A stretch of DNA of 64,000 bases from the NCBI GenBank assembly GCA_036873135.1, contig JAPTYO010000011.1, positions 16,378,747-16,442,746 on the forward strand, given 5' to 3'. Below the pieces are notes generated by a model. That model was not told the DNA's origin. It saw only the letters and a program-made list of their open reading frames with translations, and made no database searches. The stretch is from Clarkia xantiana subsp. parviflora (lineage: Eukaryota; Streptophyta; Magnoliopsida; Myrtales; Onagraceae). Within the stretch, counting starts at the first letter, position 1. The number at the start of each line of letters is the position of its first letter. This document shows, piece after piece, positions 21,738 through 32,391 of the stretch. Position numbers and translations under genes: made by a program.

Positions 21738-23226
21738 TTATGGGCGGAATCCATTAATTTTTTTAGAAAAAAATAGTATTTGGAAAATTCTTTTTTTTTA
21801 AAAAATAAATTTTAAATAATGTAAATTTTAAAAATTAAAAATGTAAATTTAAAAAATTATGAAAGTTATAATCTTTTATAAAAGGATGACAATTAATTAT
21901 TTGTTTGGTGAATTTTTAAAGGTTAATAATTTTATTGGTATATACAACATGTTTAAATCATGTTGTTTTTTATACAACCATTTTTTTACATACTTTTGGT
22001 GTATCACATTTAAGAAATGTCGTCTTTTGGTGTATTCGTTAATAAAATCTTATTTTTTTTGGATCTTTCTATTATACTCCACAAGCATGTGCTTGTGATA
22101 TGGTAGTGTTTTTTTTTTTTTACATTTTCTATTGACCTAAATGTGAACCCTATAAAAAATTGATATTATTAATAGTATGTGTAGTTAAAAAATTTCTTAC
22201 GTTTAAAGTTTTACATATGTTACAATTAAGTCCACGCTAGTAGTAAAAAAAGAACAAGCATGTTAGAAAATCCCGATTTTTTTGTTAAGTAGCACGTGAA
22301 TTGCACGCCAAAAATAACTGCTAAGTAACGGATTCACCCAAAGAAAACCAGTATAAAATGTGGTGCACAAAAAATATGAAAAAAAATAAAACTTATCCAA
22401 TCAAAAAATTACATAACTCTAACATGTTATATCAATTGAACTATTATCCCTAAAATCATTGTAGGAATAATTAATTATTTTTTTTATTGTTAAAAGTACT
22501 ATTATAAAAAAGATTATAACTTTCATAATTTTTTTTCAAATTTACATATTAAAAAATTATTTATCAATTTCAAAGAAATTAGATTTTTTTTTCCAAATAC
22601 TAAAAATAAGTAGTATTTGGAAAGAAAAAAAAAATTAATTTCTTTGAAATTGATAAATAATTTTTTAGTATGAAAATTTGAAAAAAATTATGAAAGTTAT
22701 AATATTTTTTAAATAATATTTTTAACAATAAAAAAAATTATTTATCCGTTCAGTGATTTTTTAGGATTAACAATTCAATTAATACAACATATTTGAGTCA
22801 AGTCATCTTTTGATCGGATAAGTTTTTTTTGCATAATTTTGATGCAACACGTTTGAAACATGTTTTCTTTTAGTACACCCTTTAGTGAGCCGTTTATTTT
22901 TGTATTTAAATAGAAATGACTTACCTCTAAATTTTTCGGCGTGCAATTTATATAAAAAAAATAGCGGTTTACTAACGGAGACACCAAATAACAACATGTT
23001 TTAAAACATATTGTACCAATAGAATTATTAACCTTAAAAAAATCATCGGACGAATAAATAATTGATATGTTTGTTTTACTGTAAAAATTCTATTTTATAA
23101 AAGATTATAGCTTTCATATATATATATTTTTTTTTCAAATTTACATAATTAAAATTTTATTTGAAAAAATAGATATTTTCCAAATACTATTTTCTAAAAA
23201 AAAAAAAAGTTCCCGACTCCCGCCCA
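21738..23226. mobile_element. AT-rich foldback element with internal palindrome
   Basis: The outer ends TTATGGGCGG (21738) and CCGCCCATAA (23219-23229) are inverted, and both are followed inward by AGAAAATAGTATTTGGAAAA-like sequence. Inside is a second, longer palindrome centred near 22610. The arms from about 22375 to 22600 are mirrored to about 22840 (e.g. TTATAACTTTCATAATTTTT against its complement). Four alternately oriented arms suggest one copy nested in another. The ORFs here are spurious. Confidence 0.65.
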
Positions 23227-23229
23227 TAA

Positions 23230-23944
23230 GAGCACTTCCAATGGGAAAATTTTGCTAGACATTTGCTTATGTGGATGTGAGAGGTAAGGACAAATTTTGT
23301 CCACACCACTATTGTCCCTCCATAATTTTTTTATCTTTCCTCTAAGTTGACCTTAGGACATTTGTGTTTCCAAGACATTTAATTAATTTATTTATTTTTA
23401 ACTAAAATAAAAATGACTTACAAATAATAATAAAATGTTTGTAGTATATAAAATGTTATATATTATTGTGACTATGAGAGGTATATCAAAAACAATATCC
23501 AACTTCGTGATAAACAGACACATCGACAACTACAAGAAGACTTGATCGAACATATTTGAAAATTTCATAATACTCGTGCAAATTCCGTTTAAGTTTACTA
23601 TAAGTGATTAATGATGTAGCTTAATTATTTAATAAAAAATTTAATACAGTGATTTTTCTATTTTATAATATTATTAATGATTTAAATTATGTATTTTTTA
23701 TATATTTCATAGATAATTACTTGAATAAAAAGTAAATTATAATTAAATACATTTTATTTATTTAAATCATATAAAAACCATATAGATCCAAAATGGCTTG
23801 TCTAATGAGTCCAAAATGGATTTTGCACATTGTGAGGACTTTGGACAAAATTCATTTTTCTCTTTCTTCTATGACACATAGTCTATGTGGCGCTGATGTG
23901 GCAGCAAATGTCATTCAAAATGTCTTTTACCATTGGAAATGCTC
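23230..23944. mobile_element. PIF/Harbinger-like MITE
   Basis: The ends GAGCACTTCCAATGG and the inverse of GAGCATTTCCAATGG form the terminal repeats, continuing for about 40 bp with ACATTTGC words. The flanks show a TAA duplication (23227-23229 and 23945-23947), as for PIF/Harbinger elements. Length is 715 bp with no transposase. The 110-codon frame at 23793-24125 straddles the end and is not a gene. Confidence 0.75.
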
Positions 23945-23956
23945 TAAGGGTGATTC

Positions 23957-23980
23957 CCCCCCCCCCCCCTTTTTTTTCCT
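23957..23980. repeat. Poly-C/poly-T tract
   Basis: A run of about fourteen C followed by eight to nine T inside the right arm of the Mutator-like element. The left arm has mixed A/G at the equivalent place. Confidence 0.8.
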
Positions 23981-24205
23981 TGTTCGCTGTAAATTTGTAG
24001 TTGACAGCCAGGCGGGGACACTTATTAGGCAGGTCATTGTCTTGTCAAGGTATAGACTTCCCTTTTCACGTATTTTTTTTCCAGTTAATCTCACGCAGGT
24101 TAGACCTGCGTGGAATGTTACATAAGTAATAAAGTTTTTCTTGATGTTATTTTTAAATTTATTTTATTTATAAATGTTATTGTAGTTTTTAATTCGATTT
24201 ATTTG

Positions 24206-24830
24206 AGGAGGTTTATATGAATTTGCCACTTGGATCTGGTAATTAGGGGGAGTTATGCATTGTCAAATCTAATCTTGTATGCAGATTACACAAATCCCTT
24301 TATGGGTTAAAAGAGGCTTCAAGGCAATGAAATATTAAGCTCACTGAAGTCACATTGATTACTCTATTTTCATAAAAAAAGAAAGTGATGAGATTGTTAT
24401 TCTTTTGGTTCATGTGGATGATTTGCTCATTACTGGAAATAGTGCTGCCTTGATTTCTGATCTTAAAAGGGTTTTACAAACTAGCTTCAAAATGAAAGAT
24501 TTAGGTACTTTGAAATATTTTCTTGACATTGAAGTTGCGAGGTCTGACAAATGTCTTGTGCTCTGTCAACGAAAATATGTTTTTGAAATGCTTTCTTAAG
24601 TTGGTTTATTAGGGTGCAAATCTTGCAATACTCATATGGAGCAGAATGCATGATTCACATATGTTGGATATGATGAAGCCCTTAATTTGAACAAAGATGA
24701 TTCTAAGCTTTCTGATCCAACTAGATATAGACGGTTTTGTAAGTTTTTGTATTTGGGAATTACCCATCCTGATATTGCCTATTATGTCCAGTATTTGAGT
24801 CAATATATGCAGAATCCTTAAAAATCTCAT
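24206..24830 (+). pseudogene. C1 reverse transcriptase, C-terminal part
   Basis: Picks up the domain after the Mutator-like element with EEVYMNLPLGS, then LHKSLYGLKEAS, and after a shift the catalytic box HVDDLLITGN (24411-24440), followed by LKRVLQTSFKMKDLG and the family's YFLDIEV and QRKYVFEML. HVDD replaces the more usual YVDD, as in some Copia lineages. Stops (TAA after LS at about 24599, and others) break the frame. Confidence 0.88.
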
Positions 24831-25379
24831 TATGATGCACTTTTTAGAAATTTAAGGTATTTGAAACAACAACCTGGTTTGGGTATTCTTTTATCTTCCA
24901 ACAAACACAATACAATTAGTGCTTTTTGTGATTCAGATTATGCTCGATGCAGTGAGTCCCGTAGATCTGTTACAGGATACTGTGTTTTTCTTGTTAATTC
25001 TTTGGTTTCTTGGAAGGTTAAAAAAAACCCACTGTTTCGTGTTCCTTTGCTGAAGCTGAATATCGTAGTATGCGAGAAACAGTTTCTGAGTTAATTTGGC
25101 TGAATGGGATAATGTCTGAACCAGTTGCTCTATACTGTGACAACAAAGCTGCAATTCAGATCGGCAATAACTATGTTTTTCATGAACGCACTAAACATGT
25201 TGAAGTTGATAGTCACTTTGTGCGTGATCAGGTTTCTGCATGATTTATTCAGTTGAAGCATTTGAAGACTACAAGTCAGCCTGCAGATCTGTTCACTAAG
25301 GCGCTTCCTAAGGCCCAGCATAGGCGTTTGCTTATGAAACTCAACATGATCGACGTATTTCAACAAAGTTCAGATTGAG
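24831..25379 (+). pseudogene. C1 RNase H and polyprotein end
   Basis: Motifs in changing frames: LRYLKQQPGLGILLSSN, CDSDYARCSESRRSVTGYCVFLVNSLVSWK, then in other frames AEAEYRSM, ALYCDNKAAI and DLFTKALPKAQH. These are the RNase H core and C-terminus of Copia polyproteins. At least two frame changes are needed and the protein ends just before the purine tract. Confidence 0.85.
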
Positions 25380-25385
25380 GGGGAG

Positions 25386-25589
25386 TGTTAGAGCCCAGAC
25401 TTAGGCCTTGATTATTTAGCCCAATTGGTTGTCCAAATTGGTTGTTTGTTCGGCCCGTTATTATCTGAGGCCCAATAGTTCAATCTGTAACATTGTTATT
25501 CTTTTGGAACCAAACTTGTACACTACAAAAGGGTGTGGTGCAATCTTCATTATTTATCATTATGGTTTAGTATTTATTGGGGTGATAAG
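25386..25589 (+). mobile_element. C1 3' LTR, left fragment
   Basis: A purine tract (GAGGGGGAG) precedes TGTTAGAGCCCAGAC, a standard Copia LTR start. The LTR is cut at 25589 by C2 and resumes at 35101. Its true end is not certain; a candidate is near 35232. Confidence 0.75.
25585..25589. repeat. 5-bp target duplication of C2 (left)
   Basis: ATAAG is repeated exactly at 35096-35100. Confidence 0.9.
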
Positions 25590-26189
25590 TGTTGGATTAC
25601 GGGGCTAAATACTACGGAAACATAAACACGGTACATGCTAGTAATCACTATTACGCAGCGGAAGATGCGCATATACCTTAATCGCTTTCCGTAGTCCCAA
25701 GATCATGCTGAGGGAGTTCTCGATCCACTAGTCGGAACAGTAGAGGTTCTTGTTAAGGAAGCCCTACGCGGTATAGTCTCCACAGCAAAGCCTCTGATCG
25801 ATTCTTGGCAGGAACAGATCTCCGGAGTGTTTGCTCAAAGCAAATAGGCACACCCTTGGTGTTAGTGTAGGTTCGCCCGAAGTAGTAGTATTTAGGGAGG
25901 AGGGTTTTTCTCTCAAATCACCATAAATGAGGAATTGTAAATTACCTTTATAAAAATCCCTAACACTCCATATTTATAGGAGGAGCAAAGTGTACAAAAG
26001 TCCACTTTGCCCACTCCCATAATTTCGGATGGTCTAGTGTACAAGGGAGGCCAAATTTTGGGACTCTCATGTCATTTGGGATTTGGGTCAAGCCCAATTT
26101 TCCTAATGTGACATTTTCCCAATTGTCTTAGGTAACATATACATATTAATAGGCTTTCATTTACGGCGCCCAATCACCATATGCTAACA
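25590..26189 (-). mobile_element. C2 3' LTR
   Basis: Ends TGTTGGATTACGG and CATATGCTAACA. A TATA box (minus CCTATAAATATGG) lies at about 25970-25983. It is followed inward by a minus-strand purine tract (GCGAGTGGGAGC). Confidence 0.9.
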
Positions 26190-26849
26190 GCTCCCACTCG
26201 CCGTAATGGGAGGGTGCCTGTTAATCTATTGTTGTCCAAATCGCAACAACATTTAACTCTTCAGATCTTGCCCCTGCTTCCGAATAATTCATATGAGGTT
26301 TGCCGTGCGACCGGCGGATACGACGGGCATCGTGCTACTCATCTGTCAGGAGTGTTGTAGCGCCTGCGGAACATTGATTCCCTTTCTTAAATCAACCTGT
26401 TAAAAACATCAAATTGTATCGCGATGTATCCTAGGTCAACTGTTAATTCTCCAATTTCCACATCGGAATACTTCTGTAAGGCATCCGTACAAGTATTCAC
26501 AACCTTCAACTAATATCCGATTGGTGGCCACCTAGTGAATACAAGAGTCGATGAATTACAGGTGAAATTGACCATCCCCATCGCTCATACCCTTAGTCAA
26601 ACCCAACAAGTTTCCAAAGACGTGGTAACTTGGCCTTTTTCTTCAGCACTACGCTCATACGCCGGGAAGCGAACATTGAGCCTGACCTTAGATATGAGTT
26701 CTGAGTCCATCAGGAAACTTCGGGTGCCTCTTCATAAGGCTCACGGGATCAATCACATGCTCGATGTGAAGAAGTTTCCGCCGATATGAATCTCGAGGAT
26801 TCTACCGAGCATAGCCGAGCATGACCCCGTGGTCGAACATGGAACGCGT
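26190..26849. other. C2 3' internal region, unassigned
   Basis: Contains the purine tract (26190-26205) and sequence without a recognisable domain. The word GTGGTCGAACATG near 26829 recurs inverted at about 30432-30444 in the C2 pol linker, so part of this stretch may be plus-strand C2 pol sequence belonging to the mirrored arm. The 84-codon frame 26535-26789 is not recognised. Confidence 0.45.
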
Positions 26850-27650
26850 TGTTGGCATATGGAGGTTGGGCGCCGTAATTAGGAGCCCATTAATATGTAT
26901 ACGTTACCTAAGAAATTGGGTAAATGTCACATTAGGGTAATTGGGCTTGACCTTAATCCCAATTAACATGAGAGGCCCAAATATTGGGCCTCCCTTATAC
27001 ATGGTCGGCCCAAACATTAGTGTAAGGGCAAAGTGGACTTTTGTCCACTTTGCTCCTCCTATAAATAAGGGGTGTTAGGGTTTTCTTAAGGGAAATCCAC
27101 AATTCCTCCTAAGTGGTGATTTGAGAGAAAACCTTTCCCCCAAATAACATAGTTCGGCCGAACCATATTGCTACACCAAGGGTGTGCCAATTTGCTTGGA
27201 GCAAATCACTCCGGAGATCCGTCCCTGTTCGATTACAACTGTTGGATTACGGGGTTGACTACTATGGAAACATAAATAAGGCACATGCTTGTATTCAGAA
27301 TTACGCAGCGGAAGATGTGCACATACCTTAAACCCTTTCCGTAGTCCCAAGGATCCTGCTGAGAGAGTTCACGACCCACCGGACGGAACCCGTAGAAGTC
27401 CTGCTTAAGGAAGTACTACGCGGTATTAGCTGCACAGCAAAGCCTCTGATCGGTTTTTGGCAGGGACGGATCTCCGGAGTTATTTGCTCCAAGAAAGTTG
27501 GCACAACCTTGGTGTAGCAATATGATTCGGCCGAAACAAGCTTTAGGAAGGGGGTTTTTCTCTCAAATCACCACTTAGGAGGAGTTGTGAAATTACCCTT
27601 AAGAAAACCCTAATTTATTTTTCCGTAGTATTCAACCGCGTAATCCAACA
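26850..27650 (+). mobile_element. Inverted C2-family LTR carrying an internal inverted LTR piece
   Basis: A plus-oriented LTR starts TGTTGGCATATGG (26850) and ends CGCGTAATCCAACA (27650), directly followed by a primer-binding site. Its middle third is replaced: at 27240 a minus-oriented LTR piece starts TGTTGGATTACGG and runs to about 27612, after which the last 38 bp of the plus LTR resume. The stretches 27071-27215 and 27468-27611 are therefore inverted copies of each other with a 250-bp loop. Confidence 0.75.
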
Positions 27651-27664
27651 GTGGTATCAGAGCC
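27651..27664 (+). other. Primer-binding site of the mirrored arm
   Basis: GTGGTATCAGAGCC directly follows the LTR. TGGTATCAGAGCC is complementary to the 3' end of initiator tRNA-Met, the usual Copia primer. Confidence 0.85.
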
Positions 27665-28219
27665 ATGTTAAAATTTCATGATTTTGATACATTGGTGTTC
27701 TTGATTTTCAAAGGTGATGGCCGAAATTTTAAAGAATGAAAATTTAAAATTTTCAATTTTTACGATTGTTAGGGAAGAAATTTTCATGATGTTCTTAGTA
27801 AAATTAGATGTTCATGATCTTCAAGAATAAGTGGATTTTTATCAAAATCAATCATTGGAATTTATATCTTATTAAAATTGGATCTCAAAATTTGACCACT
27901 TGTTTCCAATTTGGTGTTTTTCGCCGAACCCTAATGAGATTTACAAGGTAAATTTTTTAATTTCTTAGGCACCAAGTTAAAAGTTTCGGCCGAAATTTTT
28001 AAGGATATTGTTTACCATATTTTTATTTTTATTAAAGGTAACAATATATCTATAATTGGAAACATAAGGATAGGTTCACATTAAATATATAGAAATATAT
28101 AACTATCAATATATCTAGCTAAATTATAGGGATTAAAGATTATTGAAAAATTTAGTTACCTTAAAGATTAAGAAAATATATTGTCAGTATATTTGTTTCC
28201 CTATTAAAGATATTGACAA

Positions 28220-28251
<32 letters not shown>

Positions 28252-28321
28252 TGTTGGGGCCGAAATTTTTATAAATGTATATATATTGTTGATTGATTTA
28301 CATCTTATAGATAGAATCTTG

Positions 28322-28357
<36 letters not shown>

Positions 28358-28671
28358 TGTGTGCCGAAATATATATGTATATTTGCAATATTGGAAATTA
28401 TTTTGTATAGTTAATAATTCTTGGAGGCTAAGTTAAGTTTTCAGTGGACTTTAAAACTCTATTTAGCACACGAGATTATTTCGGCCAAACCTTTGTGATA
28501 TTAATGGGCCGGTCAAATTTGCTAAACCGGATATGAATAAAACCAAACCGGATTTTCTTAATCGGCTCGACCTAGCCGGGTTGGGTCGAACCGACTGAGT
28601 GAACATAACTGAACTGGTTTTGAGTGATTGAACCGAACCCTATTATTGGACCGATTTGAACCGCACCATAT
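27665..28671 (+). other. Leader of the mirrored arm
   Basis: Homologous by eye to the minus-strand leader at 33.1-34.5 kb (shared GGCCGAAATTTT, TTTCATGATGTTC, TTTATCAAAATCAA, ACCACTT and GCCGAACCCTAA words). It contains two TA microsatellites (about 28231-28252 and 28326-28353) and a run of AACCGGA/GAACCGA words (28520-28670). No coding. Confidence 0.75.
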
Positions 28672-29250
28672 TACTCTATTTTCATAAAAAAAAAAAAAAA
28701 AAAGTGATGAGATTGTTATTCTTTTGGTTCATGTGGATGATTTGCTCATTACTGGAAATAGTGCTGCCTTGATTTCTGATCTTAAAAGGGTTTTACAAAC
28801 TAGCTTCAAAATGAAAGATTTAGGTACTTTGAAATATTTTCTTGGCATTGAAGTTGCGAGATCTGACAAAGGTCTCGTGCTCTGTCAACGAAAATATGTT
28901 TTTGAAATGCTTTCTGAAGTTGGTTTATTAGGGTGCAAATCTTGCAACACTCCTATGGAGCAGAATGCATGATTCACATATGTTGGATATGATGAAGCCC
29001 TTAATTTGAACAAAGATGATTTTAAGCTTTCTGATCTAACTAGATATAGACGGTTGATTGGTAAGCTTTTGTATTTGGGAATTACCCGTCCTGATATTGC
29101 CTATTCTGTCCAGTATTTGAGTCAATATATGTGAAGATAAAAGAGCAGTTTTTAGAACTTTAAGGTATTTGAAACAACAACCTGGTTTGGGTATTCTTTT
29201 ATCTTCCAACAAACACAATACAATTAGTGCTTTTTGTGATTCGGTTAATT
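28672..29250 (+). pseudogene. C1-family RT/RNase H fragment, plus copy
   Basis: Nearly identical to C1 24358-24930, from TTACTCTATTTTCATA through HVDDLLITGN and KYFLGIEV to CDS of RNase H. It lacks several C1 substitutions (e.g. FLGIEV instead of FLDIEV). The A-run near its start is longer than in C1. An internal deletion removes part of the stretch near 29130. It ends at GTGATTCGG, where the inverted copy begins. Confidence 0.85.
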
Positions 29251-29254
29251 CCCA

Positions 29255-29690
29255 AATACTGGACAGAATAGGTAATATCAAGACGGGTAATTCCCAAATA
29301 CAAAAGCTTACCAATCAACCGTCTATATCTAGTTGGATCAGAAAGCTTAGAATCATCTTTGTTCAAATTAAGGGCTTCATCATATCCAACATATGTGAAT
29401 CATGCATTCTGCTCCATAGGAGTGTTGCAAGATTTGCACCCTAATAAACCAACTTCAAAAAGCATTTCAAAAACATATTTTTGTTGACAGAGCACGAGAC
29501 CTTTGTCAGATCTCGCAACTTCAATGCCAAGAAAATATTTCAAAGTACCTAAATCTTTCATTTTGAAGCTAGTTTGTAAAAACCCTTTTAAGATCAGAAA
29601 TCAAGGCAGCACTATTTCCAGTAATGAGAAAATCATCCACATGAACCAAAAGAATAACAATCTCATCACCTTTCTTTTCTATCAGCAGAG
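29255..29690 (-). pseudogene. C1-family RT fragment, minus copy
   Basis: The inverse complement of this stretch repeats 28694-29115, including HVDD-equivalent sequence (GTGGATGATTTTCTC) and the EQNA stop. The two copies form arms of about 430 bp with a loop of about 140 bp. It joins the C2 pol linker at about 29690. Confidence 0.85.
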
Positions 29691-31380
29691 AGTTTTAATT
29701 TCAGAACCCACTTAGCCCCTATGGCCCTTCGGTAAGCATGTCAATCAACTAAAGACCATCATTGAGGCAATCTCTTCCTCCATTCCTTCGCTTGAGGTCC
29801 TTTCAACGCTTTTCGAACCGTTACCGGTTCGTCAACAGAAGTTAAGGTGAATATCTCACTCTGATCGATGGGATACTTCTTGTGAGAAGTTCGATGCCTT
29901 TGACTTCAGCTAGGCTCGTTAGTCCCATATTGAGTCTGAACGTTGCTCCCACTCGGAATAATGCTTTTCATCGGAGAATTACTTTCACTGGGAACAAGGG
30001 CAGTGCTAGGACCTTGACCTACAAATTTTCTTGGACGACCTCTCGGTCTTGGATTTTACCTCTGAGATTAATTCCTTGATCACTAGGACCTGGAACCAAG
30101 TTGGTTTATCCACTCCCACTGGGAATAATGGGTAGTTATGGTATTTTTGGATTTTCATCCAGCGGTCCGGCTACGTGATTATCAGGTTCAACTTGATTCG
30201 CACCTGCAGCAACAGTGATTTGTGTGGTAGGATTGTCTCCTCCCACTGGATTTACTATGAAAATGTCTCCATCCTCATTTACCATTTCATTCACTAGCGT
30301 TGCTGCCTCAAATCTCCCATTCGAAATAAGTGGGACCTGACTATCATCGTCATTCTGCTCCAATTCGATCAAGACTTCGTCTTTTTTCATTTCACCAAGC
30401 GTTGGAAAATTGTCCTCAAGGAATGTAACGTCTCATGTTCGACCACGGCACCATTATCCAAAGCTAATTTAAACATGTATCCTCAAAGAGTAATTATCGT
30501 ACTCTCGGTTCAAATACTTGTTTAATGCGCAAATTAATGTCGCATGATGATAAGTTTCACCTCGATATCATTCCTTTTAGCTTTTATGGCGTCGTGTTTG
30601 ACCGATTTTGTTGGAACATAGTTATACATTGATGTGAGTCAACTTCTTTTCATCCCATAGGGAACGTAGGTCTTTGAACTCTAACATTATGTTTTCAAAC
30701 CATGCCAGTTGAAGTGTGTTATCGATATGAATGTCTTGCCAAACTATTCGTTCAAGGCATTTAGTGGGAGAGTCGTTTTACCGACATCATCCTTTTCATT
30801 TGCTAATTCATCTCAAAGACTTATACATCTTTGAACTGTGCATTGGGCTTTCGCCTTATGCGTCAGTTGATACTTTTACGAGTTCGTGGTACTTGTGAAG
30901 CATACATATTTTCGTCGTATAAGTATTAAATGAATAATTCCCAAAGGGAGGCAAATGAAAATTTCGACATTCATTCATAAAAACACTTCATTATTAAATT
31001 CGTACTCTGAAACGATGTGTTCCGTCTTTCGAGGTACACGTGCGCTTGGCGCCTATTCCAAGTTTAACCCATGGTATAAATCGTTTCGTTTCCGAAATTC
31101 AATTTAATTTAATCCAATCGGTGTCGCACATGTTCATCATTACAGAATTTATCATATAATGGAGTACTAACAAATAAGAAAGATACAAATTTGAATTTAA
31201 AGTAATGCATCAAACAACAATAACGAGATCAAACAACTCAATGAAGATGGATAATCAATACTCGGTCCAAGCATTTGTTATATGCTTAAAAAGAAATGGT
31301 TCCATTGTATCAAGGAACTTATTATCAATGAATATTTTAAACTGAAAAATAGAAAGGTTCTAGCAAGTAAAGACAAAGAC
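29691..31380 (-). pseudogene. C2 pol remnant (integrase-RT linker and decayed sequence)
   Basis: The minus strand near 30450-30130 reads VTFLEDNFPTLGEMKKDEV..ELEQ then an Asn/Gly/Asp-rich stretch, the usual linker between Copia integrase and RT. Nearer 29800 fragments of the RT start appear (WELVDLP-like, with stops). Between 30450 and 31380 only broken text is present and neither the DDE integrase nor the protease site was found. Confidence 0.55.
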
Positions 31381-31419
31381 TACCGTCTAATCTTTATTGT
31401 TCTGGGGCATCCTCCTTCA

Positions 31420-32391
31420 GGTGTGCATCGATTCCGCTTCTCGGTTCTGTAATTCAAAAATGATGAATTGCATTACTCTCGTTTGACTTTCATCATTATT
31501 TCTCAGTGTGTACCTTAGGAGGATTGGTACAGGCAGCAGCCAGGTGGCCTCTCACACCACACCTGAAACACGTTCGAGATTCCTCTCTACATGTCTGTTT
31601 TGCTTGCCTTTTCTTGCCACCAGAATGCTTGTGTTTGAACTTTCTCTGAGGTTGCGGAGCCATAGACTTTTCAGCCTTATTCTGAAGGCCTTTGCCTTTC
31701 CTCTTGCGCTTACCTTTTTCCTCAACTGTGTGGAGGATGCAACATGCATTTCCGTTCTAGGCTTTTCAGCCCTAAGACGATCCTCTTCCAGCTCGAGATG
31801 AACTCGCACTTTCTCGAGGTTATCGATTTGAGTGGTATGGATAAGGTGCATTTTCATGCTATTCCAAGAGTCAGGCAAAGAACGGATCACGCATTGGACT
31901 TTCTGTTACTCAGACAGGATTTCTCCTGCCTCCTTGAGTTCAGCAAGCATGTTAGACATATGCCTAATATGCTCCTTCATCGTATGCTTGGGATTCATCT
32001 TATAGGAGTCTAAAGCGATGTTTAAAGACCGCTTCTGGGTTGTGGTGTATACATCAAACCCTGCCTTAAGACCGTCCCACATGTCCATGCCAGACTCCAA
32101 GTGATCATACCCGTAGAGTATGTAATCCTCCAGTATCGACAACAAGGTGGAACAGATTTCCTGATCCTTAGCATCTCATTCATCATGGAATTCCTTCTGT
32201 TTGGCCGTGAGGTCTCCCTCCGGCCTGGCATGTTTTGTAGTCAGATGTTCCAAACCCCTCATTTCAGTAATTACCATCTTCGCGCGCTTGTTCCATATCT
32301 TATAATTATTACTATTCAATCTAACTCCCTTGTTCATTTGGGAGATAACATTGCTGATCGCAACCATCGATATTAACACATTGATAATCAT
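31420..32391 (-). pseudogene. C2 gag (frameshifted)
   Basis: Gag text in three frames: LNSNNYKIWNKRAKM (32340-32290), then MWDGLKAGFDVY and MKEHIRHMSNMLAELKEAG (32100-31910), then VIRSLPDSWNSMKMHL and NLEKVRVHLELEEDRLRAEK (31890-31770). It closes with a zinc knuckle CFRCGVRGHLAAAC at about 31575-31535. This is the UBN2-type capsid of Copia elements. It would package element RNA. Two or three frame changes and stops disable it. After the knuckle the frame ends VHTEK-stop. Confidence 0.8.

Larger units (their letters stand above)
13687..24195. mobile_element. Mutator-like non-autonomous element with long inverted ends
   Basis: The left end GAATTAAAAACTAAAATAAC is inverted at the right end (…GTTATTGTAGTTTTTAATTC). 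The arms stay alignable for about 200 bp: both contain a CACGCAGGTT-x-ACCTG palindrome, a GACAAGACA word, a CTGTCAA word and a GGGATCACC-like word. The 10-bp duplication and long terminal repeats point to the Mutator-like superfamily. No transposase frame exists. Without later insertions the element would be under 3 kb. It has taken up E2 (13898-21726), a foldback element (about 21738-23226) and a Harbinger-like MITE (23230-23944). Confidence 0.85.
10483..25589 (+). mobile_element. C1: decayed Ty1/Copia element, plus strand, heavily interrupted
   Basis: The domain order is gag, protease, integrase, reverse transcriptase, RNase H, the Copia order. A purine tract then a 3' LTR starting TGTTAGAGCCC follow at 25386. 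No matching 5' LTR is seen upstream of 10483, so the 5' end is truncated or too diverged. The reverse transcriptase is split by the Mutator-like insertion 13687-24195, and the 3' LTR is split by C2. Frameshifts and stops occur in every domain. Pieces of a closely similar copy occur twice more inside C2 (28672-29250 plus and 29255-29690 minus). Confidence 0.85.

Noticed and set aside
23957..23980. Poly-C/poly-T tract as a functional site
   Set aside because: Homopolymer in a transposon arm; could also be a sequencing slip.
27651..27664. tRNA gene fragment
   Set aside because: It is a primer-binding site complementary to the tRNA 3' end, directly after an LTR; no tRNA fold surrounds it.
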